Below are positions 9,290 through 18,573 of a DNA stretch of 64,000 bases, piece after piece. The notes under the pieces were generated by a model. That model had not been told where the DNA came from and made no database searches. It saw only the letters and a list, made by a program, of their open reading frames with translations. Source of the DNA: an uncultured Dehalococcoidia bacterium (GTDB taxonomy: Bacteria; Chloroflexota; Dehalococcoidia; Dehalococcoidales; UBA1222); contig CAIMVG010000006.1 of assembly GCA_903844845.1 (NCBI GenBank), positions 87,942 through 151,941 on the forward strand. Reading direction: 5' to 3'. Numbering within the stretch: the stretch's first letter is position 1; the number at the start of each line of letters is the position of its first letter. The position numbers and the translations under genes were made by a program.

Positions 9290-9323
9290 CTTTACCTCCT
9301 CTTTACGATTCCGATGCTAGATT
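9290..9323 (+). promoter_or_regulatory. Direct-repeat operator and promoter of the ABC exporter operon
   Basis: CTTTAC at 9290-9295 and again at 9301-9306, 11 bp apart, followed 11 bp later by an extended -10 (TGC then TAGATT, 9315-9323). It matches the site upstream of the response regulator at 7316-7348 in half-site sequence, spacing and distance to the -10, so the adjacent regulator probably activates this operon. Confidence 0.6.
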
Positions 9324-9376
9324 GAGCTATCGGGAAGACACTCCTGAATAATTATTCTGAGGAGGGTAAAACTAGC

Positions 9377-10693
9377 GTGGGTCTATTAAAGCGTTCTTTT
9401 TTAAATCTTATTCGGAGCCCGGGAAGGACCGGAGCATTCGTAGCGATACTGGCGGTGAGTCTTGGTCTGGCTCTGACAATGTACGAAGTGCATGGTGCGA
9501 CCGCCGGGCAGTTGGGTAATATCGGTGCCCAGATCGGTACCGATATCACTGTCCGTCCTGCCGGGTCTTTCGGGACGGCAAGCAGCGGTTCGACGTTACT
9601 TCAAACGGATGTCAATAAGCTTAAAACCCTGGAACACGTAATATCCGTGGAGTCAAGCACTACAACGAATTACGCCGGCACCGTACTCACTGCTGCCGTG
9701 CCCACGAGCCTTCCCGGGGGAATAAACGCCCAACCCGCACCTGTTGGAACGACGGTTCCGACGCGCGCCTTTACTTTTCGAATGGGCATACAGGTATCCG
9801 GCCTCGACCCGGCTGACGCGACACCGACGCTGATGGGCGGCGGCACTATTTCAATGGTAAGCGGCACTTATTTCACGCCGGACCAGTCAGACGCGGACGT
9901 TATGGTCATTGGACAGTCGCTCGCGAAAGCCAATAACCTCCAGGTTGGTTCAAAGGTCGACATCGAAGGCACGCAAGTTGAAGTCATCGGTGTATACAGC
10001 TCGGGTCAGATGTTCGGCGACAACATGTTGATCATGCCCATTTCAACGGTTCAACGGCTTTACAATCTTGACGGAGTTACGACGGCAGTAGTCTCCGCGG
10101 ACGACGTGAGTAATGTTGACGCTGTTGCAACCGAGATCAGGACTGTTTTCGACGCGAATACCGCCGACGTGGTGACCGCGACCGATGAGTACAACAGGAT
10201 AGGTTCATCGGTAACCAACGCGGCAAGTTCCAGCCAGACGGGCATGATAGTTTCTTTCATCGTGGCTGCCGCCGTTGTCCTGCTTGCAGTCCTGCTGGTA
10301 GTGCGTCAGCGAGTGCGCGAGATAGGGATATTCAAGGCCATCGGGGCCTCTAACTGGCGCATAGGGCTGCAATTCGGCATTGAGACTCTCCTGATCAGCC
10401 TTGTGGCGGCCGTTGTCGGCACCGGAATCACATTTATTTTTGCGCAGAAAGTTGCCGACATGTTCACGTCTAACAACTCCACACAAACGGGCAGGTTCCC
10501 GGGTGGTGGGTCCGGGTTCGGGGGGGGCATGCAAGTAATAAGCGGAAATATAGGAGGGATACATGTGGTCGTTTCACCCGTGGTTCTCCTGATAGCTCTG
10601 GGTGCGGGAGTTGGGCTGGCGCTTATAGCCAGCATCGTTCCTGTCTGGTACATCGCCCGGGTTCGCCCGGCGGAGGTATTGCGCAATGAGTAA
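9377..10693 (+). CDS. ABC transporter permease, MacB/FtsX family
   Basis: A 438-residue permease with the MacB-like topology. There is one N-terminal helix (~residues 15-35), a large extracytoplasmic domain (~40-290), and three C-terminal helices of the FtsX domain, with VRQRVREIGIFKAIGASNW after the second helix. A glycine-rich loop (~370-390, GGGSGFGGG) lies before the last helix. The start is GTG at 9377, supported by GGAGGG at 9361-9366. The gene overlaps its ATPase by 8 bases. Such exporters act on peptides, lipoproteins or envelope stress; the substrate is unknown. It lies behind the operator shared with the two-component system. Confidence 0.9.
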   Translation: MGLLKRSFLNLIRSPGRTGAFVAILAVSLGLALTMYEVHGATAGQLGNIGAQIGTDITVRPAGSFGTASSGSTLLQTDVNKLKTLEHVISVESSTTTNYAGTVLTAAVPTSLPGGINAQPAPVGTTVPTRAFTFRMGIQVSGLDPADATPTLMGGGTISMVSGTYFTPDQSDADVMVIGQSLAKANNLQVGSKVDIEGTQVEVIGVYSSGQMFGDNMLIMPISTVQRLYNLDGVTTAVVSADDVSNVDAVATEIRTVFDANTADVVTATDEYNRIGSSVTNAASSSQTGMIVSFIVAAAVVLLAVLLVVRQRVREIGIFKAIGASNWRIGLQFGIETLLISLVAAVVGTGITFIFAQKVADMFTSNNSTQTGRFPGGGSGFGGGMQVISGNIGGIHVVVSPVVLLIALGAGVGLALIASIVPVWYIARVRPAEVLRNE

Positions 10694-11408
10694 TTCAATC
10701 GTTCAAGCTGCGACAGATAATGCCCCTATCGTAACCGCTGAAAAACTGTGCCGCTACTATCAGTCTGCAGACACGACAGTGAAGGCGCTTGACGGGGTGA
10801 GCCTGAGTTTTCCCCGCGGACGGATGATCGCCATAAAAGGTTCAAGCGGGAGCGGCAAAACCACATTGCTCAATCTCATCGGCGCGTTTGATAAACCGAG
10901 TTCAGGCAGCATCACGGTCGATGGAGTCGATGTCGCACACATGCACGGGGGCAGCGAAGTAAAATACCGGCTGAACAAAGTGGGATTCGTATTCCAGTCG
11001 TATTACCTTATCCCCAACATGACCGCCCTCGAGAATGTCATGCTTCCCATGGAACTGTCGGGGTTGGGAGCTAAAAAACGCGAAGCCAGGGCGAGGGAAC
11101 TTCTCGAAAAAGTCGGTATCGATAAAACCCGCGAAGCCCGCAAGCCAGCCAAATTGTCGGGCGGCGAACAACAGAGAGTGGCTATCGCCAGGGCGCTAGC
11201 GAACGACCCGCCGATCCTGCTGGCAGACGAACCGACCGGGAACCTGGATTCGAAGACCGGCAGGCGCATAGTAGATCTTCTTGGCACCCTGACCCGTGAG
11301 GGAAAAACGGTCATCATCGCCACTCATAGCACGGAAGTCGCCGCCGCAGCGGATATAACGGTGGACATGCTCGACGGGGGAATCCAGGGACAATCCCAAA
11401 ATAATTGA
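10686..11408 (+). CDS. ABC transporter ATP-binding protein, LolD/MacB type
   Basis: A 240-residue nucleotide-binding subunit. Walker A is GSSGSGKTTL (~residue 56), the Q loop lies in VFQSYYLIPNMTALENV, the signature is LSGGEQQRVAIARAL, Walker B is ILLADEPTGNLD and the switch His is in IIATHS. The order and the GGEQQR signature are typical of the ATPases that pair with FtsX-like permeases. It overlaps the permease by 8 bases and is followed 44 bases later by an HtrA-like protease, so the three genes are probably one operon. Confidence 0.95.
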   Translation: MSNSIVQAATDNAPIVTAEKLCRYYQSADTTVKALDGVSLSFPRGRMIAIKGSSGSGKTTLLNLIGAFDKPSSGSITVDGVDVAHMHGGSEVKYRLNKVGFVFQSYYLIPNMTALENVMLPMELSGLGAKKREARARELLEKVGIDKTREARKPAKLSGGEQQRVAIARALANDPPILLADEPTGNLDSKTGRRIVDLLGTLTREGKTVIIATHSTEVAAAADITVDMLDGGIQGQSQNN

Positions 11409-11452
11409 AAGACATAGGTGTTGACCGGCGTGAAGGGGAGTGTAAAAGACCG

Positions 11453-12526
11453 ATGGACCGAATATCACAAAGGTTGAAAAGATTTTTAATCTCGGCTGTA
11501 ATAGTATGCGTCGCCATGATAAGCGGATGCGCTTCAGCGGCGGGAAACGGTACGACTGTGATACAGACAGTCACCCAGACACAGGCGGCGATTCCAGCCA
11601 TGACACTAACCAATTTTACCGATGTGATCGCTGCTGTTCGCCCGTGTGTTGTGGCTATCACTACGGAAGTTACCGGGTACAGTGTTTTCGGCGCGTACAC
11701 TCAGGAAGGAGCAGGTTCCGGATGGATAATTGACTCCTCGGGCCTGATCGTCACCAATAACCATGTAGTCGAAGGTGCGAGCAGCGTCACCGTTACCCTC
11801 GAAGACGGGCGCACTTTCCCGGCCAAAGCGGTTTACAGCGATTCTTTTTCCGACCTGGCGGTTGTAAAGATCGACGCCCAAAATCTGCCCGCCGCTAAAC
11901 TGGGTGATTCTGCGGCGCTTCGGATGGGAGATTGGGTGGTAGCTATCGGCAATTCCCTGGGCCTGGGCATCAGCGCCACGAAAGGCATCGTCAGCGCTAC
12001 GGGCGTTTCCGTCACAGAATCCGGAGGGAATACGCTTTATAACCTTATTCAGACCGATGCGGCCATCAATGCGGGCAACTCGGGCGGCCCCCTCGTTAAC
12101 CTGGCAGGCGAAGTCATCGGAATCAACAGCGTCAAAATTTCTAATGTCGGAGTCGAAGGCATGGGATACGCCATCAGCATCGAGGAGGCGGAGCCCCTGC
12201 TTCAGCAGTTGATCGCAAACGGGCATATTTCCAGGCCCGACATGGAGGCCAGTTTTTACAGCGTCGACCAGGCGGTGGCAAGCAGATACGGATTGGCGGT
12301 AAACCGGGGCGTACTTGTCACCCAGGTGACGCACGGAGGCCCCGCCGATACTGCCGGCATCAAACCGGGAGACGTGATCACTGCTATCAACGACACAGCC
12401 GTGACCACGGCAGACGGGCTCCAGCTACTATTGCAGACCTTCAAGGTGGGACAGCAAGTAAGCGTAACTATTTACAGAGGGAACGGCAAGCAAACACTAT
12501 CCGTGACCCTGGTTGAAGCGTTATAA
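11453..12526 (+). CDS. HtrA/DegP-like serine protease, lipoprotein
   Basis: A 357-residue secreted trypsin-like protease. The N-terminus has a basic stretch, a hydrophobic core and a lipobox ISGC, so it is probably anchored outside the membrane. The catalytic triad is seen as His in TNNHVVEG, Asp in SFSDLAVVKID and Ser in NAGNSGGPLVN. One PDZ domain (~residues 265-357) contains GPADTAGIKPGDVI. I chose ATG 11453, just before the signal peptide, over an in-frame TTG at 11405; AAGGGGAG lies about 12 bases upstream. Following an envelope-type two-component system and FtsX exporter, it likely serves envelope protein quality control. Confidence 0.9.
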   Translation: MDRISQRLKRFLISAVIVCVAMISGCASAAGNGTTVIQTVTQTQAAIPAMTLTNFTDVIAAVRPCVVAITTEVTGYSVFGAYTQEGAGSGWIIDSSGLIVTNNHVVEGASSVTVTLEDGRTFPAKAVYSDSFSDLAVVKIDAQNLPAAKLGDSAALRMGDWVVAIGNSLGLGISATKGIVSATGVSVTESGGNTLYNLIQTDAAINAGNSGGPLVNLAGEVIGINSVKISNVGVEGMGYAISIEEAEPLLQQLIANGHISRPDMEASFYSVDQAVASRYGLAVNRGVLVTQVTHGGPADTAGIKPGDVITAINDTAVTTADGLQLLLQTFKVGQQVSVTIYRGNGKQTLSVTLVEAL

Positions 12527-12576
12527 AGGTTAAGATAAACAAAAATATTCCTTACAAGCATTGGAGGCAAAATAAG

Positions 12577-12837
12577 ATGAGGACAAAGAATTACCCTGGA
12601 GCCAGGATAAAACCCGAACCCGGCCTTTCAACAGGGAATGAAAGCAACTGTATCGCCCCTATGGTCCTCCCAGGCGATCCTAAGGACGGGGACCGGTGGC
12701 GGCTGGGCGGATGTCCGCGCTGCAAAGGAGACGTGTTCCTCGATTCCGAGGATGGGCAGGTGCTGGGGCATTGCCTTCAATGCGGTTACGTGGGCGCAAG
12801 GATAAACCCGCCGATCCCAATCGAAGATTTCCGGTAA
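12577..12837 (+). CDS. Small zinc-ribbon protein
   Basis: An 86-residue protein with a single treble-clef or zinc-ribbon module: CPRCKGDVFLD at ~46-56 and HCLQCGY at ~69-75 supply four cysteines. The first 40 residues look unstructured. The module closely resembles the protein at 28420-28647 (CPRCGGDVFLD ... HCLQCGY), so the two form a small family in this genome. GGAGG at 12562-12566 precedes the start, and a strong terminator follows. Function is unknown; binding to nucleic acid or a protein partner is possible. Confidence 0.72.
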   Translation: MRTKNYPGARIKPEPGLSTGNESNCIAPMVLPGDPKDGDRWRLGGCPRCKGDVFLDSEDGQVLGHCLQCGYVGARINPPIPIEDFR

Positions 12838-12854
12838 ACGCCTCCCGACATTCG

Positions 12855-12890
12855 AACAGGGCAGACCTTGAGGCTGCCCTGTTATTTTAT
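12855..12890 (+). terminator. Intrinsic terminator
   Basis: A perfect 10-bp stem (12855-12864 with 12874-12883) with three extra CCT/AGG pairs in the loop, followed by ATTTTATT. It closes the zinc-ribbon gene ahead of mutS2. Confidence 0.8.
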
Positions 12891-12992
12891 TAAGGGTATT
12901 CCATCCGCACATTAACATCGAAATCGTAATTATTCCTGCAACGTATAGGCGGCCTCGGCGGGGGCAGCCCTTTTCATGTAAAATATACCGGT

Positions 12993-15344
12993 ATGGACAC
13001 AAAAGACCTGGCACTTCTCGAATTTCCGCATATAAGGGAAATCATTGGGGGTTACTGCTCGTTTTCCCTGAGCCGAGATAGGGCCCTCTCACTTTTACCC
13101 TCATGCGATTTCGAGGAAGTAAAATCGGGACTCGAAGATTCTGCGGAAGCCGGGAAGCTGCTTGAAGACGAACCCTCCGTCAGCATCTCGGGAATCGAAG
13201 ATATCACTTCCGCGGTAAAGGCCGCCGAAAGGGGGAAGATCCTAGATACCGGAACGTTGAATGCAGTACGAGTCACCCTGGAAGTGACTCGCCTTCTGCA
13301 TGATAAGATAATCCAGCATGCCGATCACTTGCCGCGACTCGCGGCCGTGGCAAGCTGCATGTTGCCTCACCTAAGTCTCGAAAGGGCCATCTCCAACGCG
13401 ATATCACCTGACGGCGAACTGCTCCCCAATGCCTCGGCCAAACTGGCATCCATCCGTCACAAACAACGTTCATGCCGCGCTGAACTGGTGGACAAGCTCC
13501 AATCCTATATCAGTTCCGATGCAGGACGGCGATATGTCCAGGAACCTATCGTTACCGAGCGGGAGGGGCGCTTCGTGATCGCGGTCAAAAGTGAATTCCG
13601 CAATGAGGTCAAAGGCATCGTCCACGACGTCTCCAACAGCGGGGCCAGCCTGTTCGTGGAGCCATGGCAGACGCTCGACCTCGGAAACGCGGTCAAAGAA
13701 CTACAGATAGAAGAAGCGCGCGAGATAGAACGGATCCTGACCGAATTGAGCGAAGCAGTTGGCACAGCGGCGGCAAACATCTGCGAAGGGACCAGAGCGG
13801 CTGCCGAAATAGATTTTTCAATCGCCAAGGCCCGTTTCGCAAGGCACTTCAGGGCCACTGAGGCCCAAATCTACCGCCCTTCCATGTCGGAACCGCCATT
13901 CGTACATCTCGAAGCCGCAAGGCATCCCCTTTTAGGGGAAGCGGCTGTTCCTATCGACATAGATATAGGGAAAGAATATGCCATTTTGGTCATCACCGGC
14001 CCAAATACCGGCGGTAAAACCGTATGCCTCAAGACTATCGGCCTCTTGTGCACAATGACCCAGGCAGGATTGCCTATCCCGGCCTCAGCCAAAAGCCGTG
14101 TGCCGGTATTCGACGGCATTTATGCAGATATCGGAGACGAGCAGAGTATAGCGCAGACCCTGTCCACATTCGGATGGCACATGAGCAATATCAGCCGTAT
14201 CCTGGCGTCCGCCGAGGGGTACAGCCTGGTCGTCCTGGACGAACTTGGTGCGAGTACCGACCCGCAGGAAGGGTCGGCGCTCGCCCGCGCGCTTTTGATA
14301 TACCTAAAGGAGAACCGGTTCCTGGCAGCGGTAACTACACACTACACAGAACTTAAAGTCTTCGCCCATGTCACAGATGGCCTTGAAAATGCTTCTTTCG
14401 ATTTCGATCCACGGACCCTCACCCCGACCTATCATATGACCCTGGGAGTCCCGGGTGGGTCGAATGCCATCGCGACCGCATCCCATTTCGGTATTCCCGA
14501 GGCAGTTATTTCTCTCGCCAGGGCTTCGCTTAGCCAGGAGAACCAGGAACTGGAGCCGTTGCTGTTAAGCCTTCAGGAAGAGAAACAGCAACTGGAGAGT
14601 TTCAACAAGGAGTTGGGGCGCGAAAAGGAAACTTTCCAGAAGCAGAACGAGGCCCTTTCGGCTCAACTCAAGAAATTACGCGACGAACGGCAGGCGATGA
14701 TCCGCTCATCACGGGACGAGATCGTGGCTGAGATTGCCGTTTTGCAAAAAGAGATAAATACGGCCTCGTCCGACTTGAAGAGAGAAACTTCGAAAGCGGC
14801 TTTGAGCAGTGCGCGGGAGACCTCCCACAGGGTGCGGGAAAGGATCAACCAGGGGATCTTCAATAAAACTGACGAAGTTATGTCAAACGAAACCGATTCG
14901 ATCGCTGTCGGCGACAGGGTCTGGCTTCGTGATTACGACGTTAAAGGCAAGGTCACCGCTATCAATACTGAAAGCGACCAGATAGAGGTTACGGCCGGGG
15001 CGCTGCGTTTCAGGGTCAGGCTGGATGAGGTAGCAAAAACGCAGACCGGGCCGATTCTTGAACCTGTCCGGGAGGTGCGCCTGCATGCTTCCGCAAAAGA
15101 AGTGCCGCCGGAGCTGGACCTGAGGGGCAAGCGTGCCGAAGAAGTTGAACCCTTACTGGACAGCTATTTGAGCGATGCGGCCGTTGCCAAACGGCCATGG
15201 GTGAGGATCATACATGGATTCGGGACAGGTGCGGTACGTTCCATAGTCCGCGATATAGCTTCGAGACATCCGCTGGCGAAATCTTACAAGGGAGCGGAGC
15301 AGAACGAGGGCGGGGACGGGGCGACGATTATCACACTGAGGTAG
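12993..15344 (+). CDS. mutS2: Endonuclease MutS2 / ribosome-rescue factor
   Basis: A 783-residue MutS2. The ATPase core has Walker A GPNTGGKT (~residue 337), Walker B LVVLDELGASTDP and the following His region TTHYTELK. A long charged coiled coil (~510-640) follows, then a C-terminal Smr domain with LDLRG (~708) and the catalytic-type HGFGTGAVR (~745). MutS2 suppresses recombination and, in Firmicutes, splits collided ribosomes. A -10-like TAAAAT at 12979-12984 ends eight bases before the ATG and no ribosome site is visible, so the mRNA may be leaderless. Confidence 0.95.
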   Translation: MDTKDLALLEFPHIREIIGGYCSFSLSRDRALSLLPSCDFEEVKSGLEDSAEAGKLLEDEPSVSISGIEDITSAVKAAERGKILDTGTLNAVRVTLEVTRLLHDKIIQHADHLPRLAAVASCMLPHLSLERAISNAISPDGELLPNASAKLASIRHKQRSCRAELVDKLQSYISSDAGRRYVQEPIVTEREGRFVIAVKSEFRNEVKGIVHDVSNSGASLFVEPWQTLDLGNAVKELQIEEAREIERILTELSEAVGTAAANICEGTRAAAEIDFSIAKARFARHFRATEAQIYRPSMSEPPFVHLEAARHPLLGEAAVPIDIDIGKEYAILVITGPNTGGKTVCLKTIGLLCTMTQAGLPIPASAKSRVPVFDGIYADIGDEQSIAQTLSTFGWHMSNISRILASAEGYSLVVLDELGASTDPQEGSALARALLIYLKENRFLAAVTTHYTELKVFAHVTDGLENASFDFDPRTLTPTYHMTLGVPGGSNAIATASHFGIPEAVISLARASLSQENQELEPLLLSLQEEKQQLESFNKELGREKETFQKQNEALSAQLKKLRDERQAMIRSSRDEIVAEIAVLQKEINTASSDLKRETSKAALSSARETSHRVRERINQGIFNKTDEVMSNETDSIAVGDRVWLRDYDVKGKVTAINTESDQIEVTAGALRFRVRLDEVAKTQTGPILEPVREVRLHASAKEVPPELDLRGKRAEEVEPLLDSYLSDAAVAKRPWVRIIHGFGTGAVRSIVRDIASRHPLAKSYKGAEQNEGGDGATIITLR

Positions 15345-15427
15345 GCAACGCGAGTTAAATTCATCAAGCTCATTTGACACGTGTGTTGCCAAAAATAAAT
15401 AATTGACCCGGCAGGAGAATCAAGGAT

Positions 15428-16168
15428 ATGTCCAATCCTTATAGAATACTAGGTTTGGTGCTTTGTCTTGCCGGGGCTGTGTTAACTCCATTGTTTTACT
15501 TCCTGGTGGGTTCTCAACCTCTTACGGCTGTGAGCATCTCATCAATAATGCTGGGCTTTACATCGCTTGCGATATCGAATGCACGGCCTTATATTTCACC
15601 GGAAGCCTGCCAGATGCTGCTTGCGACAGGTACGGAAAATATTGCTGCACTGCTCGAAGAACTCGGGCTCCGAAACCGGGCAGTTTACCTGCCTTCTTCT
15701 ATGCAAAACGGCTTCATGAGGGCCATCATACCCTTTGTGGAAGGCGATATCCCATTCGATTCCCAGCATAAGCTGCCGCGAAGGCTGATCGTGCGTTACG
15801 GCAAGAATTCAGACTCCGTGGCTATCGCCGTGACCACTCCTGGCAACGTTTGCGTGAAGATGCTGGATACAATACCCGGTCCCACTGCAAGCGATATCGA
15901 GTCCGCTTTGACTTATATCCTGACCGGGATGCTTGATATTGCCGATTCCGTATCTATGAAAGAAGCCGGATCAAATATCGAGGTAGAGGTCCGAGGAGTC
16001 AAGATGCACGAGTCTAATGCGTGGTTCTACCAATGCATCGGCAGTCCGGTCGCATCGATCGCCGCGGCGATAACCAGCGAAGCCTTGGGGAAACCCGTCC
16101 AAATTAAAGAAGAGAAATCTTCCAAAGGAGATACACGGCAAAGGATAGTGCTTGAGGTTAAAGATTGA
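15428..16168 (+). CDS. Membrane protein of MoxR/DUF58 cluster, unknown function
   Basis: A 246-residue protein with two N-terminal transmembrane helices (~7-28 and ~33-50) and a cytoplasmic domain of about 190 residues. The soluble part has ALLEELGLRNRAVYLPSSMQ (~residues 76-95), resembling proteins encoded beside moxR/DUF58 genes in archaea; I cannot name the family. A ribosome site AGGAGAA lies at 15413-15419. The end overlaps the next gene by four bases, starting a run of six co-directional genes to 21941, so it is likely a component or regulator of that system. Confidence 0.65.
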   Translation: MSNPYRILGLVLCLAGAVLTPLFYFLVGSQPLTAVSISSIMLGFTSLAISNARPYISPEACQMLLATGTENIAALLEELGLRNRAVYLPSSMQNGFMRAIIPFVEGDIPFDSQHKLPRRLIVRYGKNSDSVAIAVTTPGNVCVKMLDTIPGPTASDIESALTYILTGMLDIADSVSMKEAGSNIEVEVRGVKMHESNAWFYQCIGSPVASIAAAITSEALGKPVQIKEEKSSKGDTRQRIVLEVKD

Positions 16169-16419
16169 GAATATACAATAGGCTGATAATCTATCTGGCG
16201 CTGGCATTTTCGGTTGTTAACTCAGTCCTGGCATTTGCCGGACAAAGGGATGTCCAGGTTTACTTTATACTGGACCTGATGGCATATCTCATAATTACAT
16301 TACTTTATGTATATCTTAATCCCAGGGCCAGAGGGGCCTTGACTGCAGTTAATGCTGTTTTTTTCACTGGTTTCGGCGTAATAGTTGTCCTTAAAATCAT
16401 CAACATTATCAAACCGTAA
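16165..16419 (+). CDS. Small three-helix membrane protein
   Basis: An 84-residue protein almost entirely made of three hydrophobic helices (~7-26, ~33-52, ~58-80) separated by short polar turns. The best start is TTG at 16165, overlapping the upstream stop. No family recognised. Its place between two membrane proteins of the MoxR cluster, with tight spacing on both sides (12 bases to the next ATG), suggests an accessory membrane subunit. Confidence 0.6.
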   Translation: MRIYNRLIIYLALAFSVVNSVLAFAGQRDVQVYFILDLMAYLIITLLYVYLNPRARGALTAVNAVFFTGFGVIVVLKIINIIKP

Positions 16420-16431
16420 AACTTTGATTGT

Positions 16432-18573
16432 ATGAAAATAAACACAACCCTAATCGCTTTGGTCCTGACGATTTGGTTCGTATTGTTACCGTCAGCTGTT
16501 TCGGCGGTCGAAGAGCATGTCGACCCCAGCGATGTTGCCGAGTTATACAGCGGCGTTTCGCTGTTGCACTATTATTCGGCTTCGCTTGACCTGGTGATAC
16601 AAAAAAATCCGGACGCGACTCTGGATTTCCTTTCAGTTATGCCTTTCGCGCACGTTCAACCGGCCATTACTCCTCATTCGCAAGAGTTTGCACACTCGGC
16701 GATTTCCATCGCGCAAGTGCTCCCGGAGCTTGATAAACTGCTGGTCAAGAGAGACGGGTTTATCGCTGATGCGCGGATGACCGAAGCCGCCGAAACATCA
16801 TTTCAGATCTCAGCGGACATCAAAACTGCTCTTGAGCACGTCGATTCTCTTCAAGCGGCTGCAGTCCTGACCGGCAACGTCCTCAATGTCAATGCGGCAC
16901 CTGTCGAAGGTGACCTCGTAATTACCTATTATGATGTCCTGAGAAAAATAGCCAGCATCAGGGCCATGCTGATCCTTGTTCAGAACATGGTTTTAGACCA
17001 AAATTCCAACATCGCCGACTCCGTTGGGACGGTGACCCTCACAGTCGGTTCGGGCATCGTAACCGGAACAGGGACCATGTTCACCGCTGCGATGGTTGGA
17101 GGAGGTCTGTATGTTGGCTCTGCTACATACAGCATAACCGGATTCACCGATGCCACCCATCTGACGATTAACCCGGTTGCTGCAACCGCAGCAACCTCAT
17201 CTGTCTTTACCATATTGTTGCCCACCAGTCTTACATTGTCGATAACACCAGAAAGCGCCTTTGTCGGCGATACGATCCGTTTTGAGGCCATGCTCACACA
17301 TAATGGAATTCCCCTGCCCGGGAAAAAGGTGACGCTCTTCCTGGACGGGACCCTCTTCGTGACTGCAGTCACGGGCGCCGACGGCCAATGTTCGGGGGAA
17401 TTGACTCTGCCTTACTGGTATATCTCTCAAGTCGAAGCGAGGGCGCTCTATACGCCCCAGGGTGGCGACGTAGGGGTTTTTCTAGCTTCGCTGAGCCCGG
17501 CTACGACTATTAATCTGTCTTTTTATAATCTCTCCTTGACCGGAAGCGCGGAGGAAGGGCACCCCGGGCTTTCAACCACCATAAAGGCCACTCTCGATTA
17601 TGGAACGTCACCGCCTTTGAAAAACAGGCGATTCAGTCTTTACCTAGATAACTCCCTGATTAGAGAAATGACCTCTGAAACCGATTTTTCCGAGATGTTT
17701 GTAATCGCCGCTGATACCACAATCGGCCCGCATCTCATCACCATATCATCGCCTTCCGACCAGCGTTATGCGCCCGCCATGACCAGTTTTTCCATAAACA
17801 TCAATAAGGTCCCCATCACGCTTGAACTAGATAAACCCGCGGTTGTTTTCATACCTGGCTCAATCAAGTTGTCCGGCAACGCGTCTACGGAACTCGGGCC
17901 GTTGAATGGGGCCAAGATTACTATAACATCCGGTAGCGCCAAAACGACCGTAACAACGGCTTCCGACGGCAGTTTCAAGGTGACAATGAAAACGACCCCG
18001 GGGTTTTATCTGATCGCCTCCCAACCAATTTCGATTCAAGTAACCCCATCCGAACCGTGGAACGCGCCGTTGTCGGAAATACAGAATCTATTCGCGGTTT
18101 ATTATCTGAACTGTATCCTGATAGCGGTTACCATTGCGTTTTTCGGGGTCTACCTGCCCAGGAGACTGGGGGCACGTGACCGATCCCCCGGGAGAACGGC
18201 TGAACAAATCCCTGGAGATATTAGGGTAGCTCTCCCACTTACAGAGTCCGTTACATCCCATGATGAACAGCCTCTCCAAATCACACCACGAAAACCGGCC
18301 CAGGAACAAATATTATACTGGTATGCGAAGGTGTTGAAATTTATACAAAAACTCGCAGGACTGGCTCCCCGCCCTGAGCAAACGATGCGTGAATTTGCCG
18401 AACAAACCCGTACCGTTTCACTTTTGGGCCCTGTGTCGAGATATTTCAACGAAATGACCCTGCTTACAGAACGGTTTATTTACAGCCCGAATAAACCCAC
18501 CGAGTCCGACGTTGAAAAAAGCCGGGAACTGGCGCAATCGATAAATACCGAAGTTGAAAATGAAACTATCTAG
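16432..18573 (+). CDS. Secreted/membrane Ig-like protein with C-terminal DUF4129-like domain
   Basis: A 713-residue protein. It has a signal peptide (cleavage near AVSA, ~residue 24), an alpha-helical extracytoplasmic region (~25-195) and a beta-rich segment (~196-265) resembling phage tail-fibre repeats (SGIVTGTGTMF ... TDATHLTINP). Several Ig-like or carboxypeptidase-regulatory-like beta domains (~266-545) follow. One transmembrane helix (~552-575) precedes a cytoplasmic tail whose last ~90 residues (PRPEQTMREFAEQ) resemble DUF4129. DUF4129 proteins usually accompany MoxR ATPases and DUF58 proteins, as here. The role may be surface or envelope assembly driven by the MoxR chaperone; that is inference. 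Confidence 0.75.
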   Translation: MKINTTLIALVLTIWFVLLPSAVSAVEEHVDPSDVAELYSGVSLLHYYSASLDLVIQKNPDATLDFLSVMPFAHVQPAITPHSQEFAHSAISIAQVLPELDKLLVKRDGFIADARMTEAAETSFQISADIKTALEHVDSLQAAAVLTGNVLNVNAAPVEGDLVITYYDVLRKIASIRAMLILVQNMVLDQNSNIADSVGTVTLTVGSGIVTGTGTMFTAAMVGGGLYVGSATYSITGFTDATHLTINPVAATAATSSVFTILLPTSLTLSITPESAFVGDTIRFEAMLTHNGIPLPGKKVTLFLDGTLFVTAVTGADGQCSGELTLPYWYISQVEARALYTPQGGDVGVFLASLSPATTINLSFYNLSLTGSAEEGHPGLSTTIKATLDYGTSPPLKNRRFSLYLDNSLIREMTSETDFSEMFVIAADTTIGPHLITISSPSDQRYAPAMTSFSININKVPITLELDKPAVVFIPGSIKLSGNASTELGPLNGAKITITSGSAKTTVTTASDGSFKVTMKTTPGFYLIASQPISIQVTPSEPWNAPLSEIQNLFAVYYLNCILIAVTIAFFGVYLPRRLGARDRSPGRTAEQIPGDIRVALPLTESVTSHDEQPLQITPRKPAQEQILYWYAKVLKFIQKLAGLAPRPEQTMREFAEQTRTVSLLGPVSRYFNEMTLLTERFIYSPNKPTESDVEKSRELAQSINTEVENETI

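Noticed and set aside
11606..12334. 242-residue open frame on the minus strand
   Set aside because: Antisense to the HtrA-like protease with intact catalytic triad; no recognisable domain.
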